The notes: generated by a model not told the origin, from the letters alone. Positions 45,908 through 55,011 are shown, numbered from the stretch's first letter. The stretch: 64,000 bases of DNA from QWQI01 sp964608915 (GCA_964608915.1 CAZSQA010000001.1:1-64000), one strand, 5' to 3'. Numbers and translations are program-made.

Positions 45908-46321
45908 ATGATCACGATCTCGATGAACAGTCCGATGCCGCTGCATGACCAGATCGTGGTTCAGCTGCGGCGTCTGCTGGCGACCGGCGGCCTGACCGTC
46001 GGCGACGAACTGCCCCCGGTGCGCCAGCTCGCCGGTGACCTTGGAATCAACCTCAACACCGTCGCTCGAGCCTATCGCGAACTGACCGATGCCGGGCTTC
46101 TCGCCTCGGCAAGGGGCAGGGGCACGGTCGTCATCGCCACGGTCGAAGCCGGGCCCGAAATCCGTCAGGCCCAGCGCGACCAGATCGAAAACCACATCGG
46201 ATCCGCCCTCGCCGACGCCAAGCTCGCTGGCTGCGGGCCCGAAGAAACACGTGACATGATCCAGCGACAAATCGCCCGCCTTTGGGGCGAAGACCAACGT
46301 TTTCCGGAGATTGCCCGATGA
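45908..46321 (+). CDS. YtrA-type GntR transcriptional regulator
   Basis: A 137-residue GntR-family protein of the short YtrA type: a winged helix (PLHDQIVVQLRRLLATGG, LPPVRQLAGDLGINLNTVARAYRELTDAG) and only a brief C-terminal helical region for dimerisation. It very likely represses its own operon through the palindrome in the promoter directly in front. Start codon choice: the ATG at 45908 keeps the family N-terminus MITISMNSPMPL; the next Met (45923) also lacks a Shine-Dalgarno. The stop overlaps the ATG of the membrane-protein gene (ATGA). YtrA-type regulators typically control transporters or cell-envelope stress genes; the ligand is unknown. Confidence 0.93.
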   Translation: MITISMNSPMPLHDQIVVQLRRLLATGGLTVGDELPPVRQLAGDLGINLNTVARAYRELTDAGLLASARGRGTVVIATVEAGPEIRQAQRDQIENHIGSALADAKLAGCGPEETRDMIQRQIARLWGEDQRFPEIAR

Positions 46322-47232
46322 ACGATCCCGCCGCCGATGTCTTCAGGTTCATCATGTTTGCCTTCGTGCCATTCATGCTGCTTTTTCCGCTCGTCTTCGT
46401 CCTGTTCGTTCCCACGAAAGTCGAAGAACATGAGGCGAGGGAAACCGCAAGCCGGCGCCAAATGGCCCTGGTAATCTTCACCTTCCTGGCGATCGCCACA
46501 TGGGGCGCGATGACCCTGATCGCCTATCAAACCCGTCTGCCGATTTTCGATCAAATTGCCCGCATGGCCTGGGTTATGTTCTTTCCGCTCTGGTTCGGGC
46601 TGGCAATGCCTACGGTGCTAGCCAAAAACCCGGCCTGGGGTGGAGCATGCCGAAATTTGGAAACGCAAGGCTCGCCGGTTCGCACCGCTTCGCTCAAACC
46701 CAGGCACCGGGAAAATCCGGTTCGAACCTGGCACTGGGTGCTCATGGCCATCGTCAGCCTCGTGCCGCTGATCCTGCTGGCCAGCCGGGGCGCGTTTTCG
46801 TTCGGGCCTGCCGGGCCCGCCGCTGAAGGCGCCCGCTTCCGCTGGGTTTTGATGACGGGCATTTATGGCTTCTGCACCCTGGTGACTTTGCCGATCGTGC
46901 CGATCTCGGTCCGTAAATCGCTCGTCGAGCCTGAACCGCTCGACCCTGACGGTTCGCCGGAACTCGAGGCAATGTATAGCTCCGAACGACGCAAGCGCAT
47001 CCTCAGCCTTTACTGGCTTCTGGGTATCGCTCAGCCACTGATGCTGGGGGCGCTTTTCAACGGCATGGTTTGGGGTTTTACGGCTTCAGGACGCACCCTC
47101 GGGATCATCGGCGCGATCGGCGGAACGACGATCGGCATCGCGGGGGGCGTGATCGGCACCATCGCCACGATCCGCCGCGTGCGCATCGCCGAAGAACGAG
47201 CCCGTCTCGAAGCGGCCTCCAAAGTACGCTGA
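46318..47232 (+). CDS. Integral membrane protein coupled to YtrA-type regulator
   Basis: A 304-residue protein with about six hydrophobic segments (approximately residues 7-29, 45-66, 75-92, 131-150, 163-182, 226-275). It starts at an ATGA overlap with the regulator and has GGAG upstream. The C-terminal hydrophobic stretch is Gly/Ile-rich (IIGAIGGTTIGIAGGVIGTIATI). I do not recognise a family; there is no ABC ATPase motif, unlike the transporters usually found with YtrA. It is probably the sole effector of this two-gene operon. A relation to membrane-stress or detergent-sensing proteins is possible but unsupported. Confidence 0.82.
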   Translation: MNDPAADVFRFIMFAFVPFMLLFPLVFVLFVPTKVEEHEARETASRRQMALVIFTFLAIATWGAMTLIAYQTRLPIFDQIARMAWVMFFPLWFGLAMPTVLAKNPAWGGACRNLETQGSPVRTASLKPRHRENPVRTWHWVLMAIVSLVPLILLASRGAFSFGPAGPAAEGARFRWVLMTGIYGFCTLVTLPIVPISVRKSLVEPEPLDPDGSPELEAMYSSERRKRILSLYWLLGIAQPLMLGALFNGMVWGFTASGRTLGIIGAIGGTTIGIAGGVIGTIATIRRVRIAEERARLEAASKVR

Positions 47233-47252
47233 TCGAATCGCTCCGGTGCTTC

Positions 47253-48284
47253 TCAGGACGTCAGATCCAGCACCACGCGGCCGTGGACGTCGCCCGATTT
47301 CAATCGCTCGAAGATGTCGTTGATCTCTTCGAGCTTGCGCATTTCGACCGTCGGTCGCACCTGCCCCTCGGCCGCGAACCGCAGCGATTCGCTCAGGTCC
47401 GTGCGGTTCCCGACGATCGAGCCCCGAATCGTAAGCCCTTTCAGGACGACGTCGAAAATCGGCGTTTCGAAATCGCCAGGCGGCAGGCCCACCAGCGAAC
47501 AAGTTCCCCCGCGCCGGAGCATGTCGATCGCCTGGCGAAAACTCGCCGTCGAAACGGCCGTCACTAGCGCTGCGTTCACCCCTTCGAAACGTTCCTGAAC
47601 TTCGGTTGCGGGATCGGTCTTCGTGGCGTCGATCGCATGCTCGGCACCCAGCGACTTCGCCAGCCGGAGCTTGTCGTCGGACACATCGACGGCAATCACC
47701 CGCAAGCCCATCGCCCGGGCATACTGCACGGCCACGTGTCCCAGGCCGCCGATGCCCACGATGGCCACCAGGTCGCCGGCCTTCGCCCCGGTTTCTTTCA
47801 GCCCCTTGTAAGTCGTCACGCCGGCACACAGAATCGGCGCGGCCAGAGAAAGGTCGAGGCCGTCGGGAATTCGCCCGACATAATTCGCTTCAGCCAGCAC
47901 ATACTCGGCGAATCCGCCGTCGACGGTATAGCCGGAGCATTCCTGATCCGGGCAAAGCGTTTCCCATCCGGTCACGCAATAATCGCACCGGCCGCAGGCA
48001 CTGTGCAGCCATGGCACGCCCACGCGATCACCCTCGGCCAGAAACGTGACGCCCTCACCCAACGCCACTACGAACCCGGCGGCTTCATGCCCGGGCACGA
48101 ACGGCGGCTTCGGCTTGGCTGGCCAGTCGCCGTCGGCCGCGTGCAGATCGGTATGACAAACCCCGCTGGCGACGACCTTGACGAGCACCTGACCCCGCCC
48201 CGGCCGAGGCACCGGGCGATCTTCGATGACCAAAGGCGTGCCGAACTTGCGAACGACGGCGGCTTTCATCTTTTTGGGCAGCAT
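47253..48284 (-). CDS. adhP: Zinc-dependent alcohol dehydrogenase
   Basis: A 343-residue MDR-family alcohol dehydrogenase oxidising primary alcohols with NAD. The catalytic zinc site is in SGVCHTDLHAADGDWP and PGHEAAGFVVALGEGV, the structural zinc in SACGRCDYCVTGWETLCPDQ, and the cofactor site in VAIVGIGGLGHVAVQYARAMG. All expected cysteines are there. I keep the Met at 48284, with GGAG 9 nt upstream; a second Met five codons later (MKAAVV) is where most AdhP proteins start. It converges with the YtrA-operon membrane protein, 20 bp apart, with no terminator seen between. Confidence 0.95.
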   Translation of the reverse strand: MLPKKMKAAVVRKFGTPLVIEDRPVPRPGRGQVLVKVVASGVCHTDLHAADGDWPAKPKPPFVPGHEAAGFVVALGEGVTFLAEGDRVGVPWLHSACGRCDYCVTGWETLCPDQECSGYTVDGGFAEYVLAEANYVGRIPDGLDLSLAAPILCAGVTTYKGLKETGAKAGDLVAIVGIGGLGHVAVQYARAMGLRVIAVDVSDDKLRLAKSLGAEHAIDATKTDPATEVQERFEGVNAALVTAVSTASFRQAIDMLRRGGTCSLVGLPPGDFETPIFDVVLKGLTIRGSIVGNRTDLSESLRFAAEGQVRPTVEMRKLEEINDIFERLKSGDVHGRVVLDLTS

Positions 48285-48369
48285 GGGATTTCAGGCTCCG
48301 GTCGAGTTCGATGGGGCCGACAGTGCGGACGAGTCGATGACTCCATCATAACATCGAGCCCCGCGAAGC

Positions 48370-48558
48370 TCAGCCGTCATGCCGTCGCCGGAATAGAGTC
48401 AGCCCGGCGCATGCCAGACACAGGCCGCCCACGATGGCGTAGACGTATCTCAACAGCACGAACCCGGGCGGTTCGAACGTCGCCAGGTAGCCGAATCCGC
48501 AAAATGCGGCGATCGCAAAGAGGACCAGGGCGAGTGCGACTCTTGAAACGAATGACAT
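48370..48558 (-). CDS. Small two-helix membrane protein
   Basis: A 62-residue protein with two hydrophobic segments (MSFVSRVALALVLFAIAAF and YVYAIVGGLCLACAGLTLF) and a basic C-terminus FRRRHDG. It is probably an inner-membrane protein. There is no clear Shine-Dalgarno. The gene lies 85 bp upstream of the alcohol dehydrogenase on the same strand and 59 bp downstream of the hypothetical gene at 48618, which may place all three in one transcript. Function unknown. Confidence 0.65.
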   Translation of the reverse strand: MSFVSRVALALVLFAIAAFCGFGYLATFEPPGFVLLRYVYAIVGGLCLACAGLTLFRRRHDG

Positions 48559-48617
48559 GAATGTTCGCTTTGCAACAGGTGGAAAATCGGACTGAGAGAT
48601 ATCTGCGAATCGATCGT

Positions 48618-49166
48618 TCAGGACAGTCTGACTTCAGCGGCTCCATGAGTTTCGAGCCGGTCGATCATGTCCTGTATCGCTTCAACGGGAGCCGAACCGA
48701 AATCGACCGTCCATTCCACGCCCCCGTCGCTGGCTTTGGGCTCTTCGAGATTGTGTACGACGCCGAACAGGCCCTGTGCGTCCGCCTGGTTCGCATCCTC
48801 CGGGTCGAACCATCGCAGGAACCAGGCCTTCAAGACTTTCGAAGATTCCTCTTCGGTCAGGCCGGAGACCGTGACCTTCGTCCAGTCCCAGACGAACGGG
48901 CTGACGCTCAAACGGCATTCGCCATAAACGACCGTGAATGGCTCGAAGCCAAGGCTGCTCCTGGAGTTGACCATGATCGAAGTCCCGTCGCCGTCACGCG
49001 GAATGAGATCGGCCCGGTAAGGCAGATCGAGCGGCCCGGCGACCGCCAGTTCGCCGGTTTCTTTGCGAAAGGCCGGCTCGACGTGCGCATCAGTTTCCGC
49101 GATGGCTTGGGCAAGGTCACGCACATATATTGCGCGAATCGCGGCGAATAGTTCGATGAGAGTCAT
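48618..49166 (-). CDS. Conserved-looking hypothetical protein, 182 aa
   Basis: A soluble acidic protein without signal peptide or membrane segments. AAGGA lies 9 nt upstream of the ATG. The sequence is well composed (LIELFAAIRAIYVRDLAQAI, MVNSRSSLGFEPFTVVYGE, LKAWFLRWFDPEDANQAD, WTVDFGSAPVEAIQDMIDRL) and codon use matches its neighbours, so it is a genuine gene. I do not recognise the family. The last part resembles a small alpha/beta fold. It marks the right edge of normal-composition DNA before the AT-rich island. Confidence 0.75.
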   Translation of the reverse strand: MTLIELFAAIRAIYVRDLAQAIAETDAHVEPAFRKETGELAVAGPLDLPYRADLIPRDGDGTSIMVNSRSSLGFEPFTVVYGECRLSVSPFVWDWTKVTVSGLTEEESSKVLKAWFLRWFDPEDANQADAQGLFGVVHNLEEPKASDGGVEWTVDFGSAPVEAIQDMIDRLETHGAAEVRLS

Positions 49167-49447
49167 GAACCGATCCTTAACCTCGAGGTTTGCCGCCTGT
49201 GGGCATGTTCCAGCGTTTCGTGCGATCCATGGGCGACAAGTTGAAGACAGGAATCAGAATGACTTGCAAGCCATGCTTCGACAAGAGTCTGTCGATTAGA
49301 AGTCGAGACTCGTTTGCCGAGCGCTTGCTTGTCTTACCAGACCCTCAACAAATGATCTTCCGGACAAAGTCCGGAGCGGGTTTGGAATTGAGAAACAATA
49401 GCTTGGTGAAGGTCCCGAATTGTTAGAAAACAAGCCGAAATTGCTTT

Positions 49448-50344
49448 TCATTGACGATTACCTTCGAGGAGGTCGGAAATAGATTTCAATCTTTCGATTA
49501 TTATGTTTCCCTGGTTCCAGAAATCACGAAACGATCGTCCGCCGTCACCATAGAGTTCGTGACGTTGAAGCTGTCGAATGTTTTTCGACGCTTCATCGAG
49601 AGTGTTCGTGAAGCCTTCGATGTCATGGTTAAAGGATGAGCGGAAGTCTAGAATGCTGTCAAGTGCTTTTGATATAATCGATTTTCCAGTGTTCAAGTTG
49701 CGTGGAGAACTGTCTCTCTCGCAAGCCCATTCTATTTCCAGCCGCTTAATAAATGTCGTGTATTGTTTGCAGAATTCCCGGTTCATCCCAGGGTCTGAAG
49801 AGGAATCGTTTTCCCTGATCGATTCCGTTGCACTTTCCAAAAGCTTGTCTATTGCTTGAACAAGGTGGATGTTTAATAACTCCCGAAGTTTGATTAGATC
49901 GTCGTACGAAGAGAAAATGCAATTGTTTGAAAGACGCGATTTGTATTCTTTTAGTGCTTGATATTGGTCTAGATCAATGCTGTCAGGTTGAATTGGAGCA
50001 GATGAGAAATACAGCAAAACATGTTTGCCGGTTCTTCTAAATTCATCGATTTCTTCAGCCGTGCCCGAATCAGATTTGCCAGTATTCGTTCCAAGTCGAG
50101 TCCAAAATGTGCCGATTAAAATGTCGCAATTTTCAACCAATTGCCTGTTAAGGATTCCTTGCGGTCTGTCCCCGAATTCAGGATATGAATGGGTTTCCCA
50201 TTTCACGGGTTCAAGGATGACTGCTCGCCTAAAAGAGTTGGCTGCGTTCCATGCGTACAACACGTCGGGAACTAGTGATCGCTCCTTCTCGCAATCCGAT
50301 GGTGAGGCAATAAGAACTCGGATTATCGTTCCTTGCTGAGGCAC
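49448..50344 (-). CDS. TIR/DUF4062-like protein, candidate defence effector
   Basis: A 298-residue protein, start GTG at 50344, in markedly AT-richer DNA than its neighbours. The N-terminal half has the pattern of TIR-related DUF4062-like domains: a first strand VLIASPSDCEKER, then WETHSYPEFGDRPQGILNRQ, CDILIGTFWTRLGTNTGKSDSGTAEEIDEF and GKHVLLYF. The Glu in the TAEEI segment occupies the place of the nucleotide-binding or catalytic Glu in TIR-like folds. The C-terminal half (about residues 150-298) is helical, with no recognised domain. Related proteins are linked to phage defence or NAD handling in other bacteria. It is isolated: no second effector, protease or nuclease gene lies beside it. 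Function is inference. Confidence 0.7.
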   Translation of the reverse strand: MPQQGTIIRVLIASPSDCEKERSLVPDVLYAWNAANSFRRAVILEPVKWETHSYPEFGDRPQGILNRQLVENCDILIGTFWTRLGTNTGKSDSGTAEEIDEFRRTGKHVLLYFSSAPIQPDSIDLDQYQALKEYKSRLSNNCIFSSYDDLIKLRELLNIHLVQAIDKLLESATESIRENDSSSDPGMNREFCKQYTTFIKRLEIEWACERDSSPRNLNTGKSIISKALDSILDFRSSFNHDIEGFTNTLDEASKNIRQLQRHELYGDGGRSFRDFWNQGNIIIERLKSISDLLEGNRQ

Positions 50345-50500
50345 GTGTTTTGCCCTGACTCAAAAGACTTCAAAGCAGAGATATCGATTTCCAAAGAATA
50401 TCAGAATGGAAAACCGATTAGAATAGTCGATTGATATTAAATGTTCCCAAGAATTGCCCCAGCCGAGATTTGGTTGGGACAATTCGATAGGGATTCAAGT

Positions 50501-52066
50501 TCACTTCTTCGCCGGTTCGCCTGACTTTTCCAGGCCCGGGGCGGCGATGAAGTTGAGTGCAGGCTTGGCGTCTTCGGCGTTCCAGACGATCACACGGCCG
50601 TCCCAGCCGCCGGCGGCGACTTTCTTGCCGTCCTTCGAAACGGCCACCGAGTAGACCCAGTCCGACTGGCCGGGGAACTGCTTCGGATCGCCCAGATTTT
50701 CGGACTTGAGGAACCGCACCGTCTTGTCGGCCGAGGCTGCGAGAAGGCTCTTGCCGTCGGGCGAAAGGGCCAGCTTGAAGACCTCGCCGCCGAATCCGCC
50801 GGCGTTACGCACCTGTTTGGCCTCGCCTTCTGGGGTCCAGGCACGCACCTGGCGGTCAGCACCGGCTGAGAGAATCTGCTTGCCGTCGGCGCTGAAGACG
50901 GCCGTGAAGACCGGCTCGTTGTGGCCTGGGAAAGTCACGAGCGACTCCTTCTTGACGACGTCGAAAACCTTCGTCGTCTTGTCGCGGCTGGCAGAGACCA
51001 GCTTCGTGCCGTCGGGGCTGAAGTTCAGGTCGAGGATCCAGTCGGCGTGATCTTCCAGCTGAAGGTCAAGCTTGCCGTCCGGCAGAGTCCACACTCGGAT
51101 CGTGCGATCGGCCCCGGCGGCGGCGACTTTCTTGCTGTCCGGGCTGAAAGCGATGGCGAATATCGCGTCCGACGCTTCGCCCAGGTCCAGGGCGAATTCG
51201 GCGGTGCCGTCGGGCTTGGTCTTCCAGAGCTTGGCCGTGCCGAAGCGGCCGGGGTCGCCGGCGGCGGTGGCCAGCCAGGCACCGTCGGCGCTGTAGGCGA
51301 GGTCGTAAATGCGTTCCTGAAGGGGCTTGATGCGCTGGCGGATCGATCCGTCAGCCAGGTTCCAGACGATCGCTTCATGGAAGCCGCCGGTGGCCAGGCT
51401 GGAACCGTCGGGCGAAAAGGCCAGGGCCGTGATCGGCACGGCCGTCGGATACTTGTCCGGCACGGGCACCACCGTGCTCTTGTGCAGCAGAGTCGGCCAG
51501 TCTTCCTTCGGGTCCTTGCCGTCGTATTTGGCCCCTTCCTTGATCCAGGTTTCGATCAGGGCGATCTGATCCAGGGGCATCGGTTCCTGCTTCCAGGGCA
51601 TCCGGGGGCTGCCGTCGTGGCGGATCAGTTCGACGAAATAGCTGGCGTCGGCATCGCCGGGAACGATCGTGATATCCTCACCCTGCTGGCCGCCTTTGGC
51701 GAGCTGGGCGAAGGTCGTCATCACATATTTGCTTTCGCTCTTGCGCGGGTTGTGGCACGCGATGCAGTTACGCACGAGCAGCGGGGCCACGTGCTTCATG
51801 AAGGTCACAGTGCCTGGCTTTTCGTCCGCGGCTGGCTTGGCAGGCTCGGCAGGTTTTTCCGCTGGTTTGGGCTGTTCTTTCGGAGCCTCAGGCTTTTTCT
51901 CTTCAGGCTTCGGCGGTTCGGGCTTCTTTTCTTCGGCCTTGGGCGGCTCAGCCTTTTTCGCCTCCTGTTTCGGCGCTTCAGGTTTCTTGTCGTCGAGGGC
52001 TCTGGCGTCAGTGGGCAGGCACAGGCACAGAGCCAGACCGAACAATGCGGCAGCGAACCGGATCAT
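50501..52066 (-). CDS. Exported cytochrome c (PSCyt1-like) fused to WD40 propeller
   Basis: A 521-residue protein from the ATG at 52066 (GGAG upstream); an ATG 57 bp earlier is also open. The signal peptide ends near residue 25. Residues of about 28-85 are a low-complexity Lys/Pro/Glu/Ala tether with repeats of EKKPEPPKPEE type. A cytochrome domain follows with heme motif CIACH (about residue 100) and the block PRMPWKQEPMPLDQIALIETWI. The rest is a WD40 beta-propeller (ITALAFSPDGSSLATGG, VFDVVKKESLVTFPGHNEP). The architecture is common in planctomycetes; partner and reaction are unknown. It follows the PPC-domain gene by 84 bp and is probably in one operon with it. Confidence 0.93.
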   Translation of the reverse strand: MIRFAAALFGLALCLCLPTDARALDDKKPEAPKQEAKKAEPPKAEEKKPEPPKPEEKKPEAPKEQPKPAEKPAEPAKPAADEKPGTVTFMKHVAPLLVRNCIACHNPRKSESKYVMTTFAQLAKGGQQGEDITIVPGDADASYFVELIRHDGSPRMPWKQEPMPLDQIALIETWIKEGAKYDGKDPKEDWPTLLHKSTVVPVPDKYPTAVPITALAFSPDGSSLATGGFHEAIVWNLADGSIRQRIKPLQERIYDLAYSADGAWLATAAGDPGRFGTAKLWKTKPDGTAEFALDLGEASDAIFAIAFSPDSKKVAAAGADRTIRVWTLPDGKLDLQLEDHADWILDLNFSPDGTKLVSASRDKTTKVFDVVKKESLVTFPGHNEPVFTAVFSADGKQILSAGADRQVRAWTPEGEAKQVRNAGGFGGEVFKLALSPDGKSLLAASADKTVRFLKSENLGDPKQFPGQSDWVYSVAVSKDGKKVAAGGWDGRVIVWNAEDAKPALNFIAAPGLEKSGEPAKK

Positions 52067-52150
52067 GTGCGAAACTCCGGACAGGGCGGTCAAAGCGGGA
52101 TATGCGGATTCCGAAAGCGTCATGGTCGAGCACCTTGGTACGGTAAATGG

Positions 52151-54484
52151 TCAGGGGACGACCTTAACGACAACGGGGGCGGTTTGGGCCGGATAGTCCT
52201 TGTCGCCGGCCTTGAATGCGGTTTTCACGGTTGCGTTACCGGTGGCCGCGGCGGCTTTGGTGTCGGCGGCCAGGGTGAAGGTGAAGTCGGACTTGTCAGG
52301 GGCGAGCTTGACGGGTTCGGCCTTGACGCCAGCCGGCAGGGCGTCGAGCGTGAGCGTCACTTCCGCCTTCATCGCGGGCTTGCGGACGAGCTTGCCCTTG
52401 AGTTCGGCCTTTTGCCCCGGCTTGATGGCGATCTCCTTGGGTACACCTTCGAACGCCACGGGCACGACCACGTGCAGCTTGACCACTGGAGCATCGACCA
52501 CCTGATCGGCCCCGGCGAGCTTGCCTTTCGCGTTCAGGCCGACGACGTGCTGGCCCAGCGGCGTTTCCACGGCCGATTTCAGCGTCGCGGCGAATTCGCC
52601 GACCTTTTCCGGCACTTTGTTCGCCGCCAGGGTGAGCCCCGCGGGCGGGCTGACCAGGGTCAGATCAAGCGCTGGCTCGCCGCCTTCCTTCCGTTCAAGA
52701 TTGAGCGGGATCACGGCTTCGAAGCCATGAGCCACTTCGATGGGCGTATCGGGTGTGCCAAGGCCGACCGGGGCCGGCAGCCCCGCCGCGGCCAAAAGAC
52801 CGCTCTGCCGGACAACGTTCACGGGCAGGGGCCCCTGCGAGGCGAAAACCATTTCTTGGTTTGCCGGCACGACAAGTTCACCGTCACCCTTGCCGACGAT
52901 GTTCAGAAGCGTCGGCGGCAGGGCCGCGCCAGGGTCGAGCGTCAATGAAAGCGTTCCGGCCACCGCTCCGGCAGGCAGATAGCCGTTACGAACCTTCAGC
53001 CCTGCGGGGGGCGAAATCACTTCGACTTGAACCGGTCCACCGTAACCCTTGGCCCTGTCCACCGTGAAAGGCACGTTCACGGATTGACCGCCAGGCACGA
53101 CGGCCTGGGGCGAGCCCAGAGTCAGCGCGAAGTCGGGCGTGGATTTCTCGACGAACACCCGGTAATGGAAGCCCATGCCGCCACGGCGGCTGATGTCGTG
53201 AATGATCAGGGCGACGCTCGATTGCCCGGCAGGCGCGGTGAATTCGAATTCAGGGTCGGGCTGGGTAAACGGCGGCGTGTTGGGGGGCGGGTTCGGCACT
53301 TTCAGCGGCGAATCGTCGCCCGTGGCAATCTGGGCGCCTTTGCTGTCGAGCACCCGCATGACACCGTCCAGGGCCGAACCGATCCGGCCGGCTTCGACTC
53401 GCACGCGATACTTCGCGCCAGCATCGACGGCCATTTCCATGCGGTCTTCTTCGCCGGGACGCGAAATCCGCCCGAGGAATGCCACCGGCACGCCGGGCCG
53501 CCTGGCAGGCGGCTCGGTCGATTCCAGCACTTGCGGCACGTCGAATGTCCGGAACGGATAAGGCCACTGAATGACGGCCTTGGGCTCGAATGAAGACGCT
53601 TTCGCACCGATCGTCGTCGCCGGCACTTCCAGTGTCAGTAGGTCGAACGGGCGAACTGCGTTCGGAACGACCGCCAGGCGGATCACGCCGTCGCCGGCGG
53701 CGATCGTGCCGCCCCGCAATTCGATGGCGTTGGTGGCTCCAGGCGTCATCACCAGCGGAAAGACTTCTTCGGCCAGCGGTACGGTGCCGATCGTCAGCCG
53801 ATAATTCGCGCGGCCCGTGCCTTTGTAATTCGTGTCGGAGATTTCGACGACATATTCGCCGTCCTCGGGAAGGGTGACGATCATCCGAGCGTCCGTTGCG
53901 AGGCCAGGGGTGTCGTCGGCCGATGCGACGAACTTCTTGGCGGCGGTCGTCAGGCGGATCGTCGGGTCCAGCGGCGACCCGATTCGGGCGGCTGCCACGT
54001 CCAGCACGATCTGCTGACCTTTCCGGCCAGAAAATCGAACATGATCGACGTCGTTATTGGCTGCGGCCCCTTCGACGACTGACGGCGAGGCGACCACCGT
54101 CGCCTGTTCGAACTTGTTGTTCGGCTCGGTTTCGGCGACGGTCGGCAACTGGTCCACGGCCAGGAGAACCGGGTTCGAAACGCCCTTCGCCGTGACGATT
54201 CGGATCGGGAACACGCCCAATGGAGCGTCGACGGGCACGTCGATCTTGATCTTCCAGGCCGCGCCATCCTTGTTTTCGACCGGTTCGAACTTCAGGGGAA
54301 CAGGGCTGAGGATCTGGGGTTTACCGTCGAGATTCGTGCCCTGAAACGTCAGTTCCACGGTTTTGCCACGAGTCACACCCGCGGGCACGGTGCCGGTCAA
54401 CGCAGGAGGAACAGCCAGGGCCGTCAAACCTGCGGTGAGGGTCAGTCCGAAACCGAACATCGGTCGAAATTTGCGGTAACGCAC
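52151..54484 (-). CDS. Exported protein with bacterial pre-peptidase C-terminal (PPC)-like domains
   Basis: A 777-residue protein, start GTG at 54484 with GGAG at a suitable distance. A signal peptide ends near residue 25. An IPT/Ig-like segment (residues about 28-110) is followed by PPC-type domains beginning AETEPNNKFEQATVV, with DVDHVRFSGRKGQQIVLDVAA and the matching VEISDTNYKGTGRANYRLTI, and then by several Ig-like or filamin-like domains to the C-terminus. No peptidase domain is attached. It is likely a periplasmic or surface adhesin-like scaffold for the cytochrome/WD40 protein encoded 84 bp downstream. The partnership is inferred from order only. Confidence 0.88.
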   Translation of the reverse strand: MRYRKFRPMFGFGLTLTAGLTALAVPPALTGTVPAGVTRGKTVELTFQGTNLDGKPQILSPVPLKFEPVENKDGAAWKIKIDVPVDAPLGVFPIRIVTAKGVSNPVLLAVDQLPTVAETEPNNKFEQATVVASPSVVEGAAANNDVDHVRFSGRKGQQIVLDVAAARIGSPLDPTIRLTTAAKKFVASADDTPGLATDARMIVTLPEDGEYVVEISDTNYKGTGRANYRLTIGTVPLAEEVFPLVMTPGATNAIELRGGTIAAGDGVIRLAVVPNAVRPFDLLTLEVPATTIGAKASSFEPKAVIQWPYPFRTFDVPQVLESTEPPARRPGVPVAFLGRISRPGEEDRMEMAVDAGAKYRVRVEAGRIGSALDGVMRVLDSKGAQIATGDDSPLKVPNPPPNTPPFTQPDPEFEFTAPAGQSSVALIIHDISRRGGMGFHYRVFVEKSTPDFALTLGSPQAVVPGGQSVNVPFTVDRAKGYGGPVQVEVISPPAGLKVRNGYLPAGAVAGTLSLTLDPGAALPPTLLNIVGKGDGELVVPANQEMVFASQGPLPVNVVRQSGLLAAAGLPAPVGLGTPDTPIEVAHGFEAVIPLNLERKEGGEPALDLTLVSPPAGLTLAANKVPEKVGEFAATLKSAVETPLGQHVVGLNAKGKLAGADQVVDAPVVKLHVVVPVAFEGVPKEIAIKPGQKAELKGKLVRKPAMKAEVTLTLDALPAGVKAEPVKLAPDKSDFTFTLAADTKAAAATGNATVKTAFKAGDKDYPAQTAPVVVKVVP

Positions 54485-55011
54485 AGGATCAGCTCCACGA
54501 ACGGACGAGGCGTGAGGGGGTCGCTAAGGCGGGCGAGGAGGATCACGGGTGTTTGGCCGTCATCCGGAAGCCGCTGTGGCGGGAAGACTTACCGAAGGCA
54601 GGCTGTCGAACTTGCCATACGGGTCCGAAACGGAAGGCTCGTGTGGACGGGCCGATTCCGATGCTTTGATCCATTTTGTCCTGAATCGCACCGGCCGTGT
54701 CAAGCCTGTGGAACGATTCGGTTGAACCGGCCACGCCATCGAGCCGACAAAACCGATTCGCATCGACCGTTCGAAATCGTCCCGAATCTCCGGGGGCATC
54801 AGCGGTATCCGAGTCGATCGACTCCTTCTCGTTCGTGTTCGAAACATCCTTGACCGGATTGGGGCGGAATGCCGCATCCACATGCTTTCGAAATGTCCGC
54901 GGCGTTCCGCCGCTTTCGCTGATCCATCGAGCCGGGATGCACGGGTCAAAAATGGGGTGATCACCGCCGGAAACGAACCGGGGTTCCACTACGACACCGG
55001 CACGATATCCC
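54485..55011. other. Divergent intergenic region
   Basis: About 530 bp with short overlapping frames on the minus strand that share no composition with true genes here. Nothing recognisable apart from the aroE upstream hairpin that starts at 55012. Confidence 0.45.

Noticed and set aside
49190..49426. A 78-codon plus-strand frame in the AT-rich island
   Set aside because: No ribosome binding site or recognisable family; likely chance in lower-GC DNA.
50921..52948. Long plus-strand frame across the cytochrome/WD40 and PPC genes
   Set aside because: It spans two real genes and their gap; shadow of codon bias.
54543..54989. Two overlapping minus-strand frames upstream of aroE
   Set aside because: They overlap in different frames, lack ribosome binding sites and have arginine/serine-rich shadow-like composition.
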